Part shown: one piece after another, positions 22,886 through 33,910 of the stretch
How the letters are laid out: the number at the start of each line of letters is the position of its first letter
Position numbering within the stretch: position 1 is the stretch's first letter
DNA from: Apium graveolens
Lineage: Eukaryota; Streptophyta; Magnoliopsida; Apiales; Apiaceae
Length of the DNA stretch: 64,000 nt
NCBI RefSeq assembly: GCF_009905375.1
Contig: NC_133657.1
Coordinates: forward strand, 60,681,227 to 60,745,226
Direction of reading: 5' to 3'
Position numbers and translations under genes: made by a program
Notes under the pieces: generated by a model
Seen by the model: the letters and a program-made list of their open reading frames with translations, nothing else
What the model was told of the DNA's origin: nothing
Databases searched by the model: none

Positions 22886-24559
22886 TGAAAGGAATATGTC
22901 CTAAGTCCAATCATGTATTAGGATTTAGGAATAACTTTTATGTAATCTGTTTTGATTTCATTGATATTAATAAAGACTTGTTTTGTTTTTATTACGGGCT
23001 TTATCTATTTAAGTGTTTAAATAAGATATACCATAGTTTAGAGTAAAGCTTTTTATGGATTATGATGAGATCATAATAGTGAGACCTAAAAAGATGATAA
23101 CTCTAAACTTAAATAGTTCCTGGTCATAGGATTACTAACTGGTAATTAATAATCCGTAAAGATCGGTACATACTATGCTTGCTTCATTATGAAGGATGTC
23201 TGTTCTCATAGACATTTGTGTGGTGACACTATAGCTAGTATGTAGGTGCTTATTATAGAATAAGTTCACTGAACATGACTCGCACAGCTGAACAACTGAT
23301 GGAGTTCACTCACGTGTCAGCAGTTGTTCACCTAGTGATAGTTGTACAAGTATCCTTAGACTTGAGGTCATCATAGTCATCTTGTGTACACTGAACTATG
23401 CTTTGGTTTAGTTCTTAGTCTCCAGGGACAATTATTAGGGCTCTTCTGGGTATAGGAATTTGTACACGAAGATAGTGTATGATCAATAAAGGATCTACCC
23501 CTTCCAGTGAAGGAAGCGAATGTTCAAGGCTGATCCACTTATGCTAGTTCAGGAATCTCTGGCCAGAGTAAATGAAATTAGAAAGGAGTTTCTAATTTGC
23601 ATAGAACTACACATAGTAAATGGTAAGCAAAGTGATTGAATTAGATAGGCTTGACACGAGATCCATGCCTTGTATTTAATCGGGACATTGTAGGGTAGAA
23701 GGAGTTTATTGTACGGTAACTATTCACTGAATAGGTTCTTGATATTCTAAGCAGTGAATTCATATTATCCGGATAGTCGCGATATGCTGAGAAGTATCCC
23801 TCACGATGTAGAATAAATGTGATTAATTAATTAATCATATTTAATAAATTAGAGAATTTATATAAATAATGATAAAATAGTTTTATTATTATTTATTTCT
23901 ACTACCGGCTTAATATTGAACCTACAGGGTCACACCATAAAAAGAGAATGATTTAATGGTGGAGGAATTAATTAATAATGGCTGATAATTATTTATTTAT
24001 AAAATAAATAATTAATTGGCAAATTTAATAATTGATTAAATGAGATTTAATTGATTATAAATTAATTAAGAAAAGTTCTTAATATTATTAATTAAGGATT
24101 TAATTTTTGGAAATTAAATCAAGAGAGAGAATTATTTCTAAAGTGTTTAGAAAAAGGATTAATAATTAAAAGGTGTTTTAATTATTAATGAGAATAATAA
24201 ATGGGATAATAATAATATTATTTATGGGAAAATTTCAGCTGAAAATTTTGCCTATAAATACACTATTATAGACCCTATTTTATTCTAACCCACATCTAAC
24301 CCGAAAACCCAAAAAGTTTGGAAAACCCAATTCTCTCCACCTCCTTCCTCCTCCTTAACATCGTTTTCTTGGTGGATACCGGTGGAGTGCTTCACAGTTG
24401 AGGAGCAACTGCTAAGGATCTCTGATCGTTGTCTCCGAATTAATTTTAAAGGTTAGATTCGATCCCTCGAATTTTTATTCATGATCTGTATGCTTTTATT
24501 TGGATTTTGTATGTGTAAAAGTGTTTTGCCATGACCCCGCTGTGTTTAAAAATCGAACA
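22886..24559 (+). repeat. Angela-like 5' LTR
   Basis: It is 1674 bp, from TGAAAGG to ...AATCGAACA. Aligned by eye with the 3' LTR it shows about 19 substitutions and no indels (about 98.9 percent identity). A TATAAATA box lies at 24253-24260, some 300 bp before the end. Confidence 0.95.
24253..24260 (+). promoter_or_regulatory. TATA box of Angela-like 5' LTR
   Basis: CCTATAAATACAC fits the plant TATA consensus and is unchanged in the 3' LTR (30533-30540). Confidence 0.6.
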
Positions 24560-24560
24560 A

Positions 24561-24572
24561 TGGTATCAGAGC
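24561..24572 (+). promoter_or_regulatory. Primer binding site, initiator tRNA-Met
   Basis: TGGTATCAGAGC begins two bases after the LTR end. Confidence 0.95.
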
Positions 24573-24988
24573 ATAGGTTGTATGCATATAGATCTGTGGT
24601 AAAAATTTCAGAATTTTATGTGCTTGTATGAATTAATTATGATTTTTACAAGTTATATCATGGATTAATTTTGTCTGATGAGAAATCGTTTCTCAGAATA
24701 ATTTTGAATGTTGATCTGGGTTCTACAAGTGTTGTAGATCGTCTGGGTATTTTTTTCATAATTTTATGATGTATAGATTTTTTATTATGAATTTTTGAAG
24801 ATCTTGCAATTAAATTCGTAATTAAATAAATATATGTGTATATAGTATATATATATATATGTTTGTATACTCTATTGTCTGCATCTCTGTGGCTGTCTGC
24901 TGTGTTGCACGGAAGAAAAGTCAGGGACGGCTGCGCGCAATTCGAGGGATGCTGTCGGCTGCTGCAGAATTATAAAAAAAAAATAGGA

Positions 24989-25127
24989 GTGTAACTCATT
25001 CGGGGAATGCGTTACACACCTGTGGCGCATTCACGGGATGTGTTACACCCTTTAATGGCTTAAAAGGGGTGTAACGCATCACCGGAATGCGTTACAGGGC
25101 TTGTAACGCGTTCCTGTAATGCGTTAC
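24989..25127 (+). repeat. Cluster of four hairpins with a shared stem
   Basis: Four consecutive inverted repeats are built from the same arm, roughly GTGTAACGCATTC and its complement. They span 24989-25017 (loop ggg), 25021-25047, 25070-25096 and 25102-25127. Arms from neighbouring hairpins can also pair with each other, for example gttacaccc (25042) with ggggtgtaac (25066). The cluster lies in the untranslated leader, about 430 bases after the primer site. Confidence 0.8.
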
Positions 25128-25864
25128 ACCCTGTCTGTTGATTTTAAAATTGATTTTCTGGGAGTTTCGTAACTCCGTTTTGGGCGTGCAATATACCGTT
25201 GGATTCGTTTTTCCGAGACGTATCTAATGGAGTGATCAATTTTAGTTTATATAAAAGTTTTGAACTGTTTATATTTCCATGAAGTGTTTTAAAGCTATTT
25301 TTGATCGTTTGAATTGATTTTAAATGCTTCATGTGATACATGGAGATGTATAATGCTTAGTTCTATATGCTAGATGATATAACATGCCTACCTTGATGTT
25401 TATTCATGTTGATATATGTGATATATGCTTAGTTTATCATGCGATGATAGATTTAGGTGAACTTAAATGAACATAAGGCGTTTGTTAGACAACCTAGTAT
25501 AGTGAAATTGTTTCATAACCTTAATAACAATATTATGAATACAATCATGAGATTCTTGTGTTTATGAAACACGTAATTGAATATGAATTTTCGATATGAG
25601 AGAAAGGATGATTCTGTCAACAACAGATTTCTATCTGTAAGAAAGGGTTATTAAGTGACGCCTCTTGACAATGCTCCACCCGATCTGGGAATCATCTGAT
25701 TATTGATTATTGATTTGAAATATTTAATTTAAAAGGAAGAATTTCTTTATAATATGATTATGATTGTAACGTAATATAATCCCTCTAAAATTAAATAATA
25801 TCAGGTAGTAATTGGCCAATGATACAACGGGCTTGTGTCGGTCATAGCCTTCCAACATGGTAGA

Positions 25865-26210
25865 AAGTAGTTCTTATTTTTGAATCATTGTCGTTTCGTG
25901 CCACAGCCGAGGGCTTTGATTTCAAAATAAGAAATACTTGTCTATCACATAGAGATGTGTACATTGAATAAGAATCTAAAGGTCGTTACATGCCACAGCC
26001 GTGGGCCTTTGGGGACTGATTCAATTGTACGGAATGTTGGGTTAGACTTGACTTAGAATATTGAGTTTGTCGTGCCACAGCCGTGACTCAATTATTCAAG
26101 AGGCTAAAGTTTGATTAGGGAATAACATTAGATGTAATTGACAAGAGTTGTCTGCCTATTGAACATTACATGGCGTTTCGTGCCACAGCCGGGGTTGTGT
26201 AATGGAATGT
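25865..26210 (+). repeat. Four stem-loops with an invariant loop word
   Basis: The 11-mer TGCCACAGCCG occurs exactly four times (about 25899, 25991, 26073, 26181). Each copy lies between arms that are complementary to each other but differ from copy to copy: 25865-25887 with 25917-25939 (about 20 of 23 positions), 25959-25982 with 26006-26030, 26052-26066 with 26086-26100 (14 pairs with two bulges), and 26164-26170 with 26198-26204 plus an outer cctN/Nagg pairing. This lies just upstream of gag. Confidence 0.85.
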
Positions 26211-26394
26211 AGGATCCCTATTCCCACTAGCATTATGAATGCTTAATTTTTCACGTAGGGGGTTGAATAAATTAGGAAAACTAGTGGGAGCCACTTATGA
26301 ATAAAGACCCGATTCATATAGTGTTTTGAAATGAAATCGAATATTTGCTAAGTGTTGTTATGTGTTTATCATTTACAGATTTACTTTGTACGTT

Positions 26395-27300
26395 ATGTCT
26401 TCTGTACTATCACTCAGGAGCATACTAGATGCTCACAAATTGACTGGTCCTAATTATGCTGACTGGCTTCGAAACTTGAGAATTGTTCTCAGGACTGAGA
26501 AGCTGGAATACGTGATTGACTCACCTAAGCCTACTGAACCTGCTAGTGATGCACATAATGATGAACATGTTGTGTATCGTAAGTGGATAGATGATGCAAA
26601 TGTTGCTCAATGCATCATGCTAGCTTCCATGAACATTGAGCTACAGAAGCAACATGAGCATATGGATGCTCACACTATCCTAATGCATCTACAAGAGTTG
26701 TATGATGTGGCGGGGAGGACAGCTCGATATGAGATATCGAAGGAGCTGTTCGGTTGTAGGATGTCTGAGGGATCATCTGTGAATGACCATGTACTTAAGA
26801 TGATCAATTTGATTGAACGTCTTGGACAACTTGGTTTTGTCATGGATGGGGAGCTGAGCCAAGACCAGGTCTTGCAATCGCTTCCGAGTTCGTTCTCGCA
26901 GTTTGTTGTGAACTTTCACATGAATAAGTTGGATGTCAGCCTGCCTGAACTCCACAACATGTTGAAGACTGCGGAATCGAATTTTCCCCCTAAGAAGAGT
27001 TCTGTTCTTCTAATTGGTGAAGGTTCCAATCCTAAGAAAAGGAAGAGGAACTCTTCCAAGAAGAAGAAAGTAGGTGAGAAAACGCCGGTTCCACCAAAAG
27101 CTGAAGACCCCAAGAGCAAAGTTGTTTGCTTTCACTGTAACAAGGTGGGGGCATTGGAAGAGGAACTGCAAGGTTTACCTTGCAGAATTCAAGAAGAAGA
27201 AGGGTAGTGAGACTATCGCTTCTGATTCAAGTATGTTCATGATAGAAGTGAATATGTCATTAAATCAAATTTTTACCTGGGTATTAGATACCGCCTGTGG
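26395..27300 (+). pseudogene. gag: Angela-like gag
   Basis: I chose the ATG at 26395 because it gives MSSVLSLRSILDAHKLTGPN, the usual family start; an in-frame ATG at 26362 would add 11 unrelated residues. The gag core (WLRNLRIVLRTEKLEYVID, SMNIELQKQHEHMDAHTIL, YEISKELFGCRMSEGSSVNDHV) is intact for about 240 codons. A Lys-rich basic block (KKRKRNSSKKKK) precedes the zinc knuckle, which starts CFHCNKVG and is then frameshifted near 27145; the rest (GHWKRNC) continues in another frame. The frame of the first part closes at 27207. Confidence 0.9.
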
Positions 27301-29151
27301 TTCTCATATCTGCAATTGTTGCAGGGACCAAGGAGAAGTAGGACTCTTGAAGAAGAGGAGGTGATTCTACTGATGGGAAATGGAGCAAGAGTTGCTGCTG
27401 AAGATGTAGAATCAATTCATTTACATTTGCCTACGGGCAAGACTATTGTTTGAAATAATTGTTATTTTGTTCCCTCGATTGTGAGGAATATTATTCCCAT
27501 GTTAGACTTGGCTGGATTTTCATTTATTATTGAGAATAATGAATGTTCTATTCTTAGAGATAATATTCTTTATGGACGTGGTACTTTAAAAAATGGTCTG
27601 TATAAATGTGACATAATTTACTTCAGATTGAACAAACTAATAAAAGAAAAGGGATGATGAAAATCTCACTTTATAGTGGCATTGCAGTCTCCATTTAGTA
27701 GACATGGAGAGAGGGCTGCAAATTTGCCGGACCCACTGGACTAGAAGCTTCCCAATGGTACACACAGATGTATGTGGACCAATGTCTACGCAAGCCATGG
27801 GTGAATTTTCATACTTCATTACTTTCATAGATGATAGATCTGGATTCGGATATGTGTTTGATGAAACACAAGTCTGAGGCCTTTGAAAAGTTCAAAGAAT
27901 ATAAGTATGAAGTGGAGAAACAAACCAAACATAGTATTATAATTCTTCGATTAGATCGAGGTGGTGAATACTTGAACGGAGAGTTTCTGGATTATCTCAA
28001 AGTAAATGGTATAGTCTCCCAGTGGACTCCTCCAGATTAGTATCTGAAAGGAGAAATCGAACTTTGTTAGACATAGTTCGGTCCATGATGAGCTATGCAA
28101 ATCTTCCAGTATTCCTATGGGGTTATGCATTGGAAACCTCAGCATATTTACTGAATAAGGTGATTTCCAAAATCTGTTCCTCAAACTTCGTATGAGATAT
28201 GAAAAGAAAGGAAACCGAGTCTTAAACACGTTAAGATTTGGGGATGTCCAGCTTATGTCAAGAAAGTTGACCCAGATAAGCTGGAATATCGATCCGTAAA
28301 CTGTAGTTTTGTGGGATATCCTAAAGAGACTTTAGGGTATTACTTTTACACCGATCATCGGGTGTTTGTATCCAGACATGCTACCTTCTTGGAAAAGGAG
28401 TTTATCCTTGAAGGAAACAGTGGGAACAAAATTGAACTTGATGAAGTTCAAGAAACACAAACTACTACGGATCAAGTGGAAACACCTGTTCTGACTGAAC
28501 AACCTTTTGTGGAACAACCCATTCATAGATCAGGGATAGTGTCTCGCCAACCTGAGAGGTATTATGGCCTTGTCATTGAGAATGACAATGAGTTGTCGAT
28601 CATTGATATTGACGACCCTGTGACCTATAATGAGGCTATGAGTAGTGTTGACTCAGAGAAATGGCATAGTGCCATGAAATCCGGAATGGAATCTATGTAT
28701 ACGGTATACGTAAGAATGATTAGAGCAGATGGCCAGGTGGAGACCTATAAGACCAGGCTTGTGGCAAAAGAATTCAAACAAAGGCAATGGATTGACTTTG
28801 ATGAAACCTTTTACCTGTAGCCCTGTTAAAATCAGTTCGGATTTTGTTTGCAAATGCTGCTTACTACGACTATGAGATCTGGCAATTAGCCAGATGGTTT
28901 TCTTTCCAAGAGAAATGAAAACCTAGTGTGTAAGCTACTGCGAACCATATGTGGTTTAAAGCAGGCTTCTCAAAAGATGGAACATTCGTTTTGATGAGAC
29001 AATCAAAGAGTTTGATTTTATCAAAAATGAAGATGAACCATGCGTCTACAAAAGGGTTAGTGGGAGCGCGGTAACATTTCTTGTATTGTATTGAAATAGA
29101 GTTGACACACATAACAAGATGGGTATTAGATACCAGAGTGATTGGCTTTAG
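27240..29151 (+). pseudogene. pol: Angela-like pol with RT/RNase H deletion
   Basis: The protease retains WVLDTACGSHIC (about 27278), then is frameshifted; GNGARVAA and HLPTG are seen at about 27373-27435. The integrase keeps ILRLDRGGEYLNG (about 27945) but its third acidic residue is lost in damaged sequence after 28030. VKIWGCPAYVKKVDPDKLEYRS and the linker (28311-28640) are present. RT starts (SEKWHSAMKSGMESMY, YKTRLVAKEF) and continues in fragments to FLVLY (about 29085). There the YVDD box and almost all of RNase H are deleted, and the sequence resumes at the last codons of pol (MGIRYQSDWL), closing at 29149-29151. Confidence 0.85.
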
Positions 29152-29154
29152 TAC

Positions 29155-29165
29155 AAGTGGGAGAT
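29155..29165 (+). promoter_or_regulatory. Polypurine tract
   Basis: AAGTGGGAGAT directly abuts the 3' LTR. This is the usual primer for plus-strand synthesis in plant copia elements. Confidence 0.85.
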
Positions 29166-30839
29166 TGAAAGAAATATGTCCTAAGTCCAATCATGTATTA
29201 GGATTTAGGAATAACTTTTATGTAATCTGTTTTGATTTCATTGATATTAATAAAGACTTGTTTTGTTTTTATTACGGGCTTTATCTATTTAAGTGTTTAA
29301 ATAAGATATACCATAGTTTAGAGTAAAGCTTTTTATGGATTATGATGAGATCATAATAGTGAGACCTAAAAAGATGATAACTCTAAACTTAAATAGTTCC
29401 TGGTCATAGGATTACTAACTAGTAATTAATAATCCGCAAAGATCGGTACATACTATGCTTGCTTCATTATGAAGAATGTCTGTTCTCATAGACATTTATG
29501 TGGTGACACTATAGCTAGTATGTAGGTGCTTATTATGGAATAAGTTCACTGAACATGACTCGCACAGCTGAACAACTGATGGAGTTCACTCACATGTCAG
29601 CAGTTGTTCACCTAGTGATAGTTGTACAAGTATCCTTAGACTTGAGGTCATCATAGTCATCTTGTGTACACTGAACTATGCTTTGGTTTAGTTCTTAGTC
29701 TCCGGGGACAATTATTAGGGCTCTTCTGGGTATAGGAATTTGTACACGAAGATAGTGTATGATCAATAAAGGATCTACCCATTCCAGTGAAGGAAGCGAA
29801 TGTTCAAGGCTGATCCACTTATGCTAGTTCAGGAATCTCTGGCCAGAGTAAATGAAATTATAAAGGAGTTTCTAATTTGCATAGAACTACGCATAGTAAA
29901 TGGTAAGCAAAGTGATTGAATTAGATAGGCTTGACACGAGATCCATGCCTTGTATTTAATCGAGACATTATAGGGTAGAAGGAGTTTATTGTACGGTAAA
30001 TATTCACTGAATAGGTTCTTAATATTCTAAGCAGTGAATTCATATTATCCGGATAGTCGCGATATGCTGAGAAGTATCCCTCACGATGTAGAATAAATGT
30101 GATTAATTAATTAATCATATTTAATAAATTAGAGAATTTATATAAATAATGATAAAATAGTTTTATTATTATTTATTTCTACTACCGGCTTAATATTGAA
30201 CCTATAGGGTCACACCATAAAAAGAGAATGATTTAATGGTGGAGGAATTAATTAATAATGGCTGATAATTATTTATTTATGAAATAAATAATTAATTGGC
30301 AAATTTAATAATTGATTAAATGAGATTTAATTGATTATAAATTAATTAAGAAAAGTTCTTAATATTATTAATTAAGGATTTAATTTTTGGAAATTAAATC
30401 AAGAGAGAGAATTATTTCTAAAGTGTTTAGAAAAAGGATTAATAATTAAAAGGTGTTTTAATTATTAATGAGAATAATAAATGGGATAATAATAATATTA
30501 TTTATGGGAAAATTTCAGCTGAAAATTTTGCCTATAAATACACTATTATAGACCCTATTTTATTCTAACCCACATCTAACCCGAAAACCCAAAAAGTTTG
30601 GAAAACCCAATTCTCTCCACCTCCTTCCTCCTCCTTAACATCGTTTTCTTGGTGGATACCGGTGGAGTGCTTCACAGTTGAGGAGCAACTGCTAAGGATC
30701 TCTGATCGTTGTCTCCGAATTAATTTTAAAGGTTAGATTCGATCCCTCGAATTTTTATTCATGATCTGTATGCTTTTATTTGGATTTTGTATGTGTAAAA
30801 GTGTTTTGCCATGACCCCGCTGCGTTTAAAAATCCAACA
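29166..30839 (+). repeat. Angela-like 3' LTR
   Basis: It is 1674 bp, from TGAAAGA to ...AATCCAACA, colinear with the 5' LTR at an offset of 6280. It is followed by the ATAAA target duplication at 30840-30844. Confidence 0.95.
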
Positions 30840-30844
30840 ATAAA

Positions 30845-31196
30845 GCAGTAATAATTATTTGTTTAGTGGGAACAGTTTTTTTTTTAAATTGAACGTGCAA
30901 AGTCATAATTGCTTATTTACCGTTCCCATTAACTTTTGCCTTAACTGCTGCATGTTTGACAGGTGTAAAGGTCTGTTCCACTCCTCATTAACTGCTGTAA
31001 CTATCCACGCGCCCTTTTGCGCGGATCGGCTGTGGGTTGTCTAAGTAAAAGAGATAAAAGATTTTCAAATATATATTCATATTTTTATTCTATTTCACTC
31101 TCTCTCTTTTCTTATTCTCTCACATTTTCTGACGGTTCACTATACGGACATTTCAACAAACACCTTTCAAGCAAACAAGTTTCTAACTTATTTCTG
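30845..31196 (+). promoter_or_regulatory. Copia-2 region before 3' ORF, possible internal promoter
   Basis: This resumes copia-2 after the Angela-like insertion. It contains a strong GC hairpin (cgcgc cctttt gcgcg, about 31007-31023), a TATATATT-like box at 31070-31077, and then a CT-rich run resembling a plant Y-patch/leader. The ORF start comes at 31197. A tttgacag word at about 30955 could act as a splice acceptor. Promoter or splicing function is inference. Confidence 0.35.
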
Positions 31197-33880
31197 ATGG
31201 CGCCTAAGGATTTAATTGTTGATGGAGCCAAGTTTGTACCAAATAACTATGCTGCAATCTTGAATAAGGCTGAAGCTCCATCAGATTTGCACTTTGTGCA
31301 AGATTTCTTAGCAAATAGTGACATTGGGTATGCTTTGACCCAACCTCAAACCATTTCAAGCCAACAAGTACTGACGTTTTGGCGGACTGGGATTTTTGAT
31401 GATGGTGGTGCTACTGGTACTCCAAGCATCGTATTTGGACTAAATGATGTTGAACATGTAGCAACTCTTGGGGCAGTTCGCAAAGCTCTCCACTTACCAG
31501 AAGGCTGTACATTCTCAACAGTGGAGGACCCTGTTCTACAACAGCTTATGGCAAGTTTGGGTTATGAGAAAAGTTTGGGAAAGCTTGGTCAATTGAAAAG
31601 AGAAAATATCAGGAAAGAATGGAACTTTTTCTTTGATTGCATCACTAAGGCATTCGCCAATAAATGCTCCAACTTTGATGTTATTCCAATCATGAGTTAG
31701 CAAATCAGGTATGCTCTTATTCATCAAACTCACTTTGATTTTGCAAGTGTTGTGCTAGGTTTCATAGGGGATAGGATGATAGAGGATAGGAATGTAGTAT
31801 ACTTTACTAGATTATGTCAGCTTATATATACTTTTTGTTGTGCTGATGAACCCCAACCTACCACTGATTTAATTCCACCCTTTAAGCTTGCAAAAAGGGC
31901 TTTTAATGATTTGTTAAATGCTGACATTAAGAAACAAGTGGTTAGACCCTTACAAATACCTCAGTTAGTGAAACAGATACTGGTAAATGCTGATCCTCAA
32001 ACCTACACATCTGTTTACCCTGATGTTCAACCCATATCCAAGCCACCACAACAGCCATCAGAACATACCACATCTACACAAACACCTCAAACTTCTCAAC
32101 CTCAACCTACTCAACCCTCAATCAGGACATATTTCAAACCATCACAGTCATCTCAACCTACAGCACATCCTGTGAAGCCTTCATCTTCCAAACCCAAGAG
32201 GACTAAGACAGTACCTCAGACTCAACAGAAGAGAAGGAAACTTGTTCTGAGAGATGAGTCAGACAATGAGGAACAGGTTCCCATATCTGAACCTGTTGTA
32301 GTAGAAGCTGAGAAGATCTCTTCTCAGAAAGACACTGTAACTGGGAGTTATAGGTCTCTGGCTTAGAAAGCTAAATCCTGATGATAAAGCTCCTACAGTG
32401 TCTCCACCCTTGAAGAAAATGAAAAAGCAAAGAGCTCACAGGGACACAGTTGAGTCAGAATCAGAAGTTGAGGAAGCCGCTAAGGAAGGGGGTCAGGAAT
32501 CTCTGATCCCAACGGAACCAATTATTATTGAATCACTTCCTTCAGCACAACCAGAAACTGCTCAAGACAGAGTGCCTATTCCTCCTGTGTCACCTATAAT
32601 CGAACAAGTACATACTGATGACCCAGGTACAAGTGCTGAGATTGATATTCATAACTTGATTGTGCCTGAGGTTTTGTACTTAGAAGTTCCACCAACTCAA
32701 ATCACTCCACCAACAACACCAATTCTAGATGCTGATTTTAATGAAGATATTCCTACTACACCAATTCTGAATCTGGATTATGCAAATCAGATTTTTGGTG
32801 GGCATCAAGGTTTAGCTATTGATCAGAACTTAGTTGGAGATCAGCACTTAGAGGATGATGTTGAAGCCTCAATAGCCTCTCATACTATTCTTTTATCTGA
32901 GGATGCTAATGATGCTGATTCTATAAGTTCTGATGCTGCTAATGCTGAACTTACGTGAAGTTGCTACCAATGTCGATGCTGATGAAGCTTGTCCATCAAG
33001 ACATGCACCTCAACAAGCTCCAAACAAAGCTGAATTAATCAAGAAGTTTGTTAGAGAAGATGCACCGGTACCTTGGAGTGAAACTCCTAGAGGAAGGGAG
33101 TGGACTAAGGAACAAAGTTGATTTTGTTCCTACTTCAAACATACTTGCTGAGCACTTGGCTAAAGCTGATGAGATGCTAGTCAATGATGATTTCAAGACA
33201 CAACTCAGATTTACTGCACTAAGTACAAGGCACCTTCAAGGTCAACAATCTGTAACTCAGGCCAAGGTAGACAAGATTCAAGAATCCATAAATCAGCAAG
33301 ATATGCTTGTCAAGCTGGACAAGAAAAGGTTTTTCAAACCTACCTTTGACAGAATTGAGTATATTGAGAAAACTCAGGAGAAGCAACAGGCTCAGATTGA
33401 TGACATTTTGAAGAATCAAGCTTCTCATCAAAATCAACTCAATGAGATCCAATCCTCAGTGGAATTGCTTGTCTCTCTTCTTTTACCTGCTGATGCCAAA
33501 AAGGGGGAGAAAGTAATTAAGTCCAAATGCAAAATTGTTAAGACACTGAAGGGAAAGGATGATGGAAAAGATGACCAGGGAAACTCTGGAATGGGTGGAG
33601 GTCATGGTCAAGGTAAAGGTTTTTCATCAAGCAAAGCTGGAACTACAAGTCAAAGAACAAGTTCTGATACTAGGAGAAGAATAAGTTCTGATACTGGTAA
33701 AAGGATAAGTTCTGATGAACATCTGGAACTTGATGAGGAAATTTCAAGACAGTTATTCTGAAAGAAAATCCAGGAATGGACTTTGAGAGTCTAAAGGAAG
33801 AAGAAGCTAGACTTAAGTTAGAAAAAGTCAACTCCAAATCCAAGAGTACTACCCTCAAACCTTTTCAGTCTGTGAAGACT
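31197..33880 (+). pseudogene. Copia-2 3' ORF (SIRE-type additional ORF)
   Basis: The ATG at 31197 opens MAPKDLIVDGAKF. The first ~165 codons form a globular domain also seen in copia-4 (FVQDFLANSDIGYALT, VLTFWRTGIFDDG). After a TAG at 31698 the same frame continues (DFASVVLGFIGDRM, VVYFTRLCQLIYTFCC) to 32366. A Pro/Ser/Thr-rich region and frame changes near 32370, 32950 and 33110 follow. A Gln/Lys-rich segment with coiled-coil character (about 33240-33480) precedes a basic Gly-rich tail with the repeat SSDTRRRISSDTGKRISSD. SIRE elements carry env-like or uncharacterised ORFs here; I see no convincing signal peptide, so I leave its function open. Confidence 0.75.
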
Positions 33881-33910
33881 GTTGTGCACATGAAGGTGCA
33901 ATTGGAACTT
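33860..33910. other. Tail-to-tail junction of two SIRE-like elements
   Basis: Left of this point the + strand reads the end of the copia-2 3' ORF (FESLKEEEARLKLEK, about 33780). Right of it the - strand reads the C-terminal part of the copia-4 3' ORF (LDGERLHAEVDLDDTITNT, about 33915-33990). Neither 3' LTR nor any target duplication lies between. The exact breakpoint cannot be placed more closely by eye. Confidence 0.7.

Larger units (their letters stand above)
22886..30839 (+). mobile_element. Angela-like Ty1/copia element, complete ends, deleted pol
   Basis: Two 1674-bp LTRs flank a 4.6-kb interior with an initiator-Met primer site, a long structured leader, gag, a degraded pol and a polypurine tract, within a perfect ATAAA target duplication. 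The LTR start (TGAAAGGAATATGTCC), the gag start (SLRSILDAHKLTGPN) and the protease-to-integrase motifs fit the Angela lineage. Most of RT and RNase H is deleted, so the copy could only have moved with enzymes supplied in trans or lost them afterwards. It sits inside copia-2. Confidence 0.95.
15370..33880 (+). mobile_element. Copia-2: SIRE-like Ty1/copia, interrupted, no 3' LTR
   Basis: A 599-bp 5' LTR, an initiator-Met primer site, gag with zinc knuckles, pol in copia order (PR-INT-RT-RNH), a long intergenic stretch and a large 3' ORF define a SIRE-like element. An Angela-like element (22886-30839) splits it just upstream of the 3' ORF. Its 3' end is replaced at about 33880 by the tail of an inverted SIRE-like element (copia-4). 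The element inserted into Athila sequence at 15369/15370. Confidence 0.85.

Noticed and set aside
24842..24862. Short (TA)n run in the Angela-like leader
   Set aside because: Ordinary low-complexity AT sequence without further structure.
25897..26195. The TGCCACAGCCG copies as a CRISPR-like or simple tandem repeat
   Set aside because: Spacing is uneven, the conserved word is only 11 nt, and the flanks are self-complementary, which fits RNA stem-loops in a retrotransposon leader better.
31197..33880. Calling the SIRE-type 3' ORF an envelope gene
   Set aside because: No signal peptide, convincing transmembrane segment or cleavage site is visible; the protein is rich in Pro, Ser, Gln and coiled-coil-like sequence.
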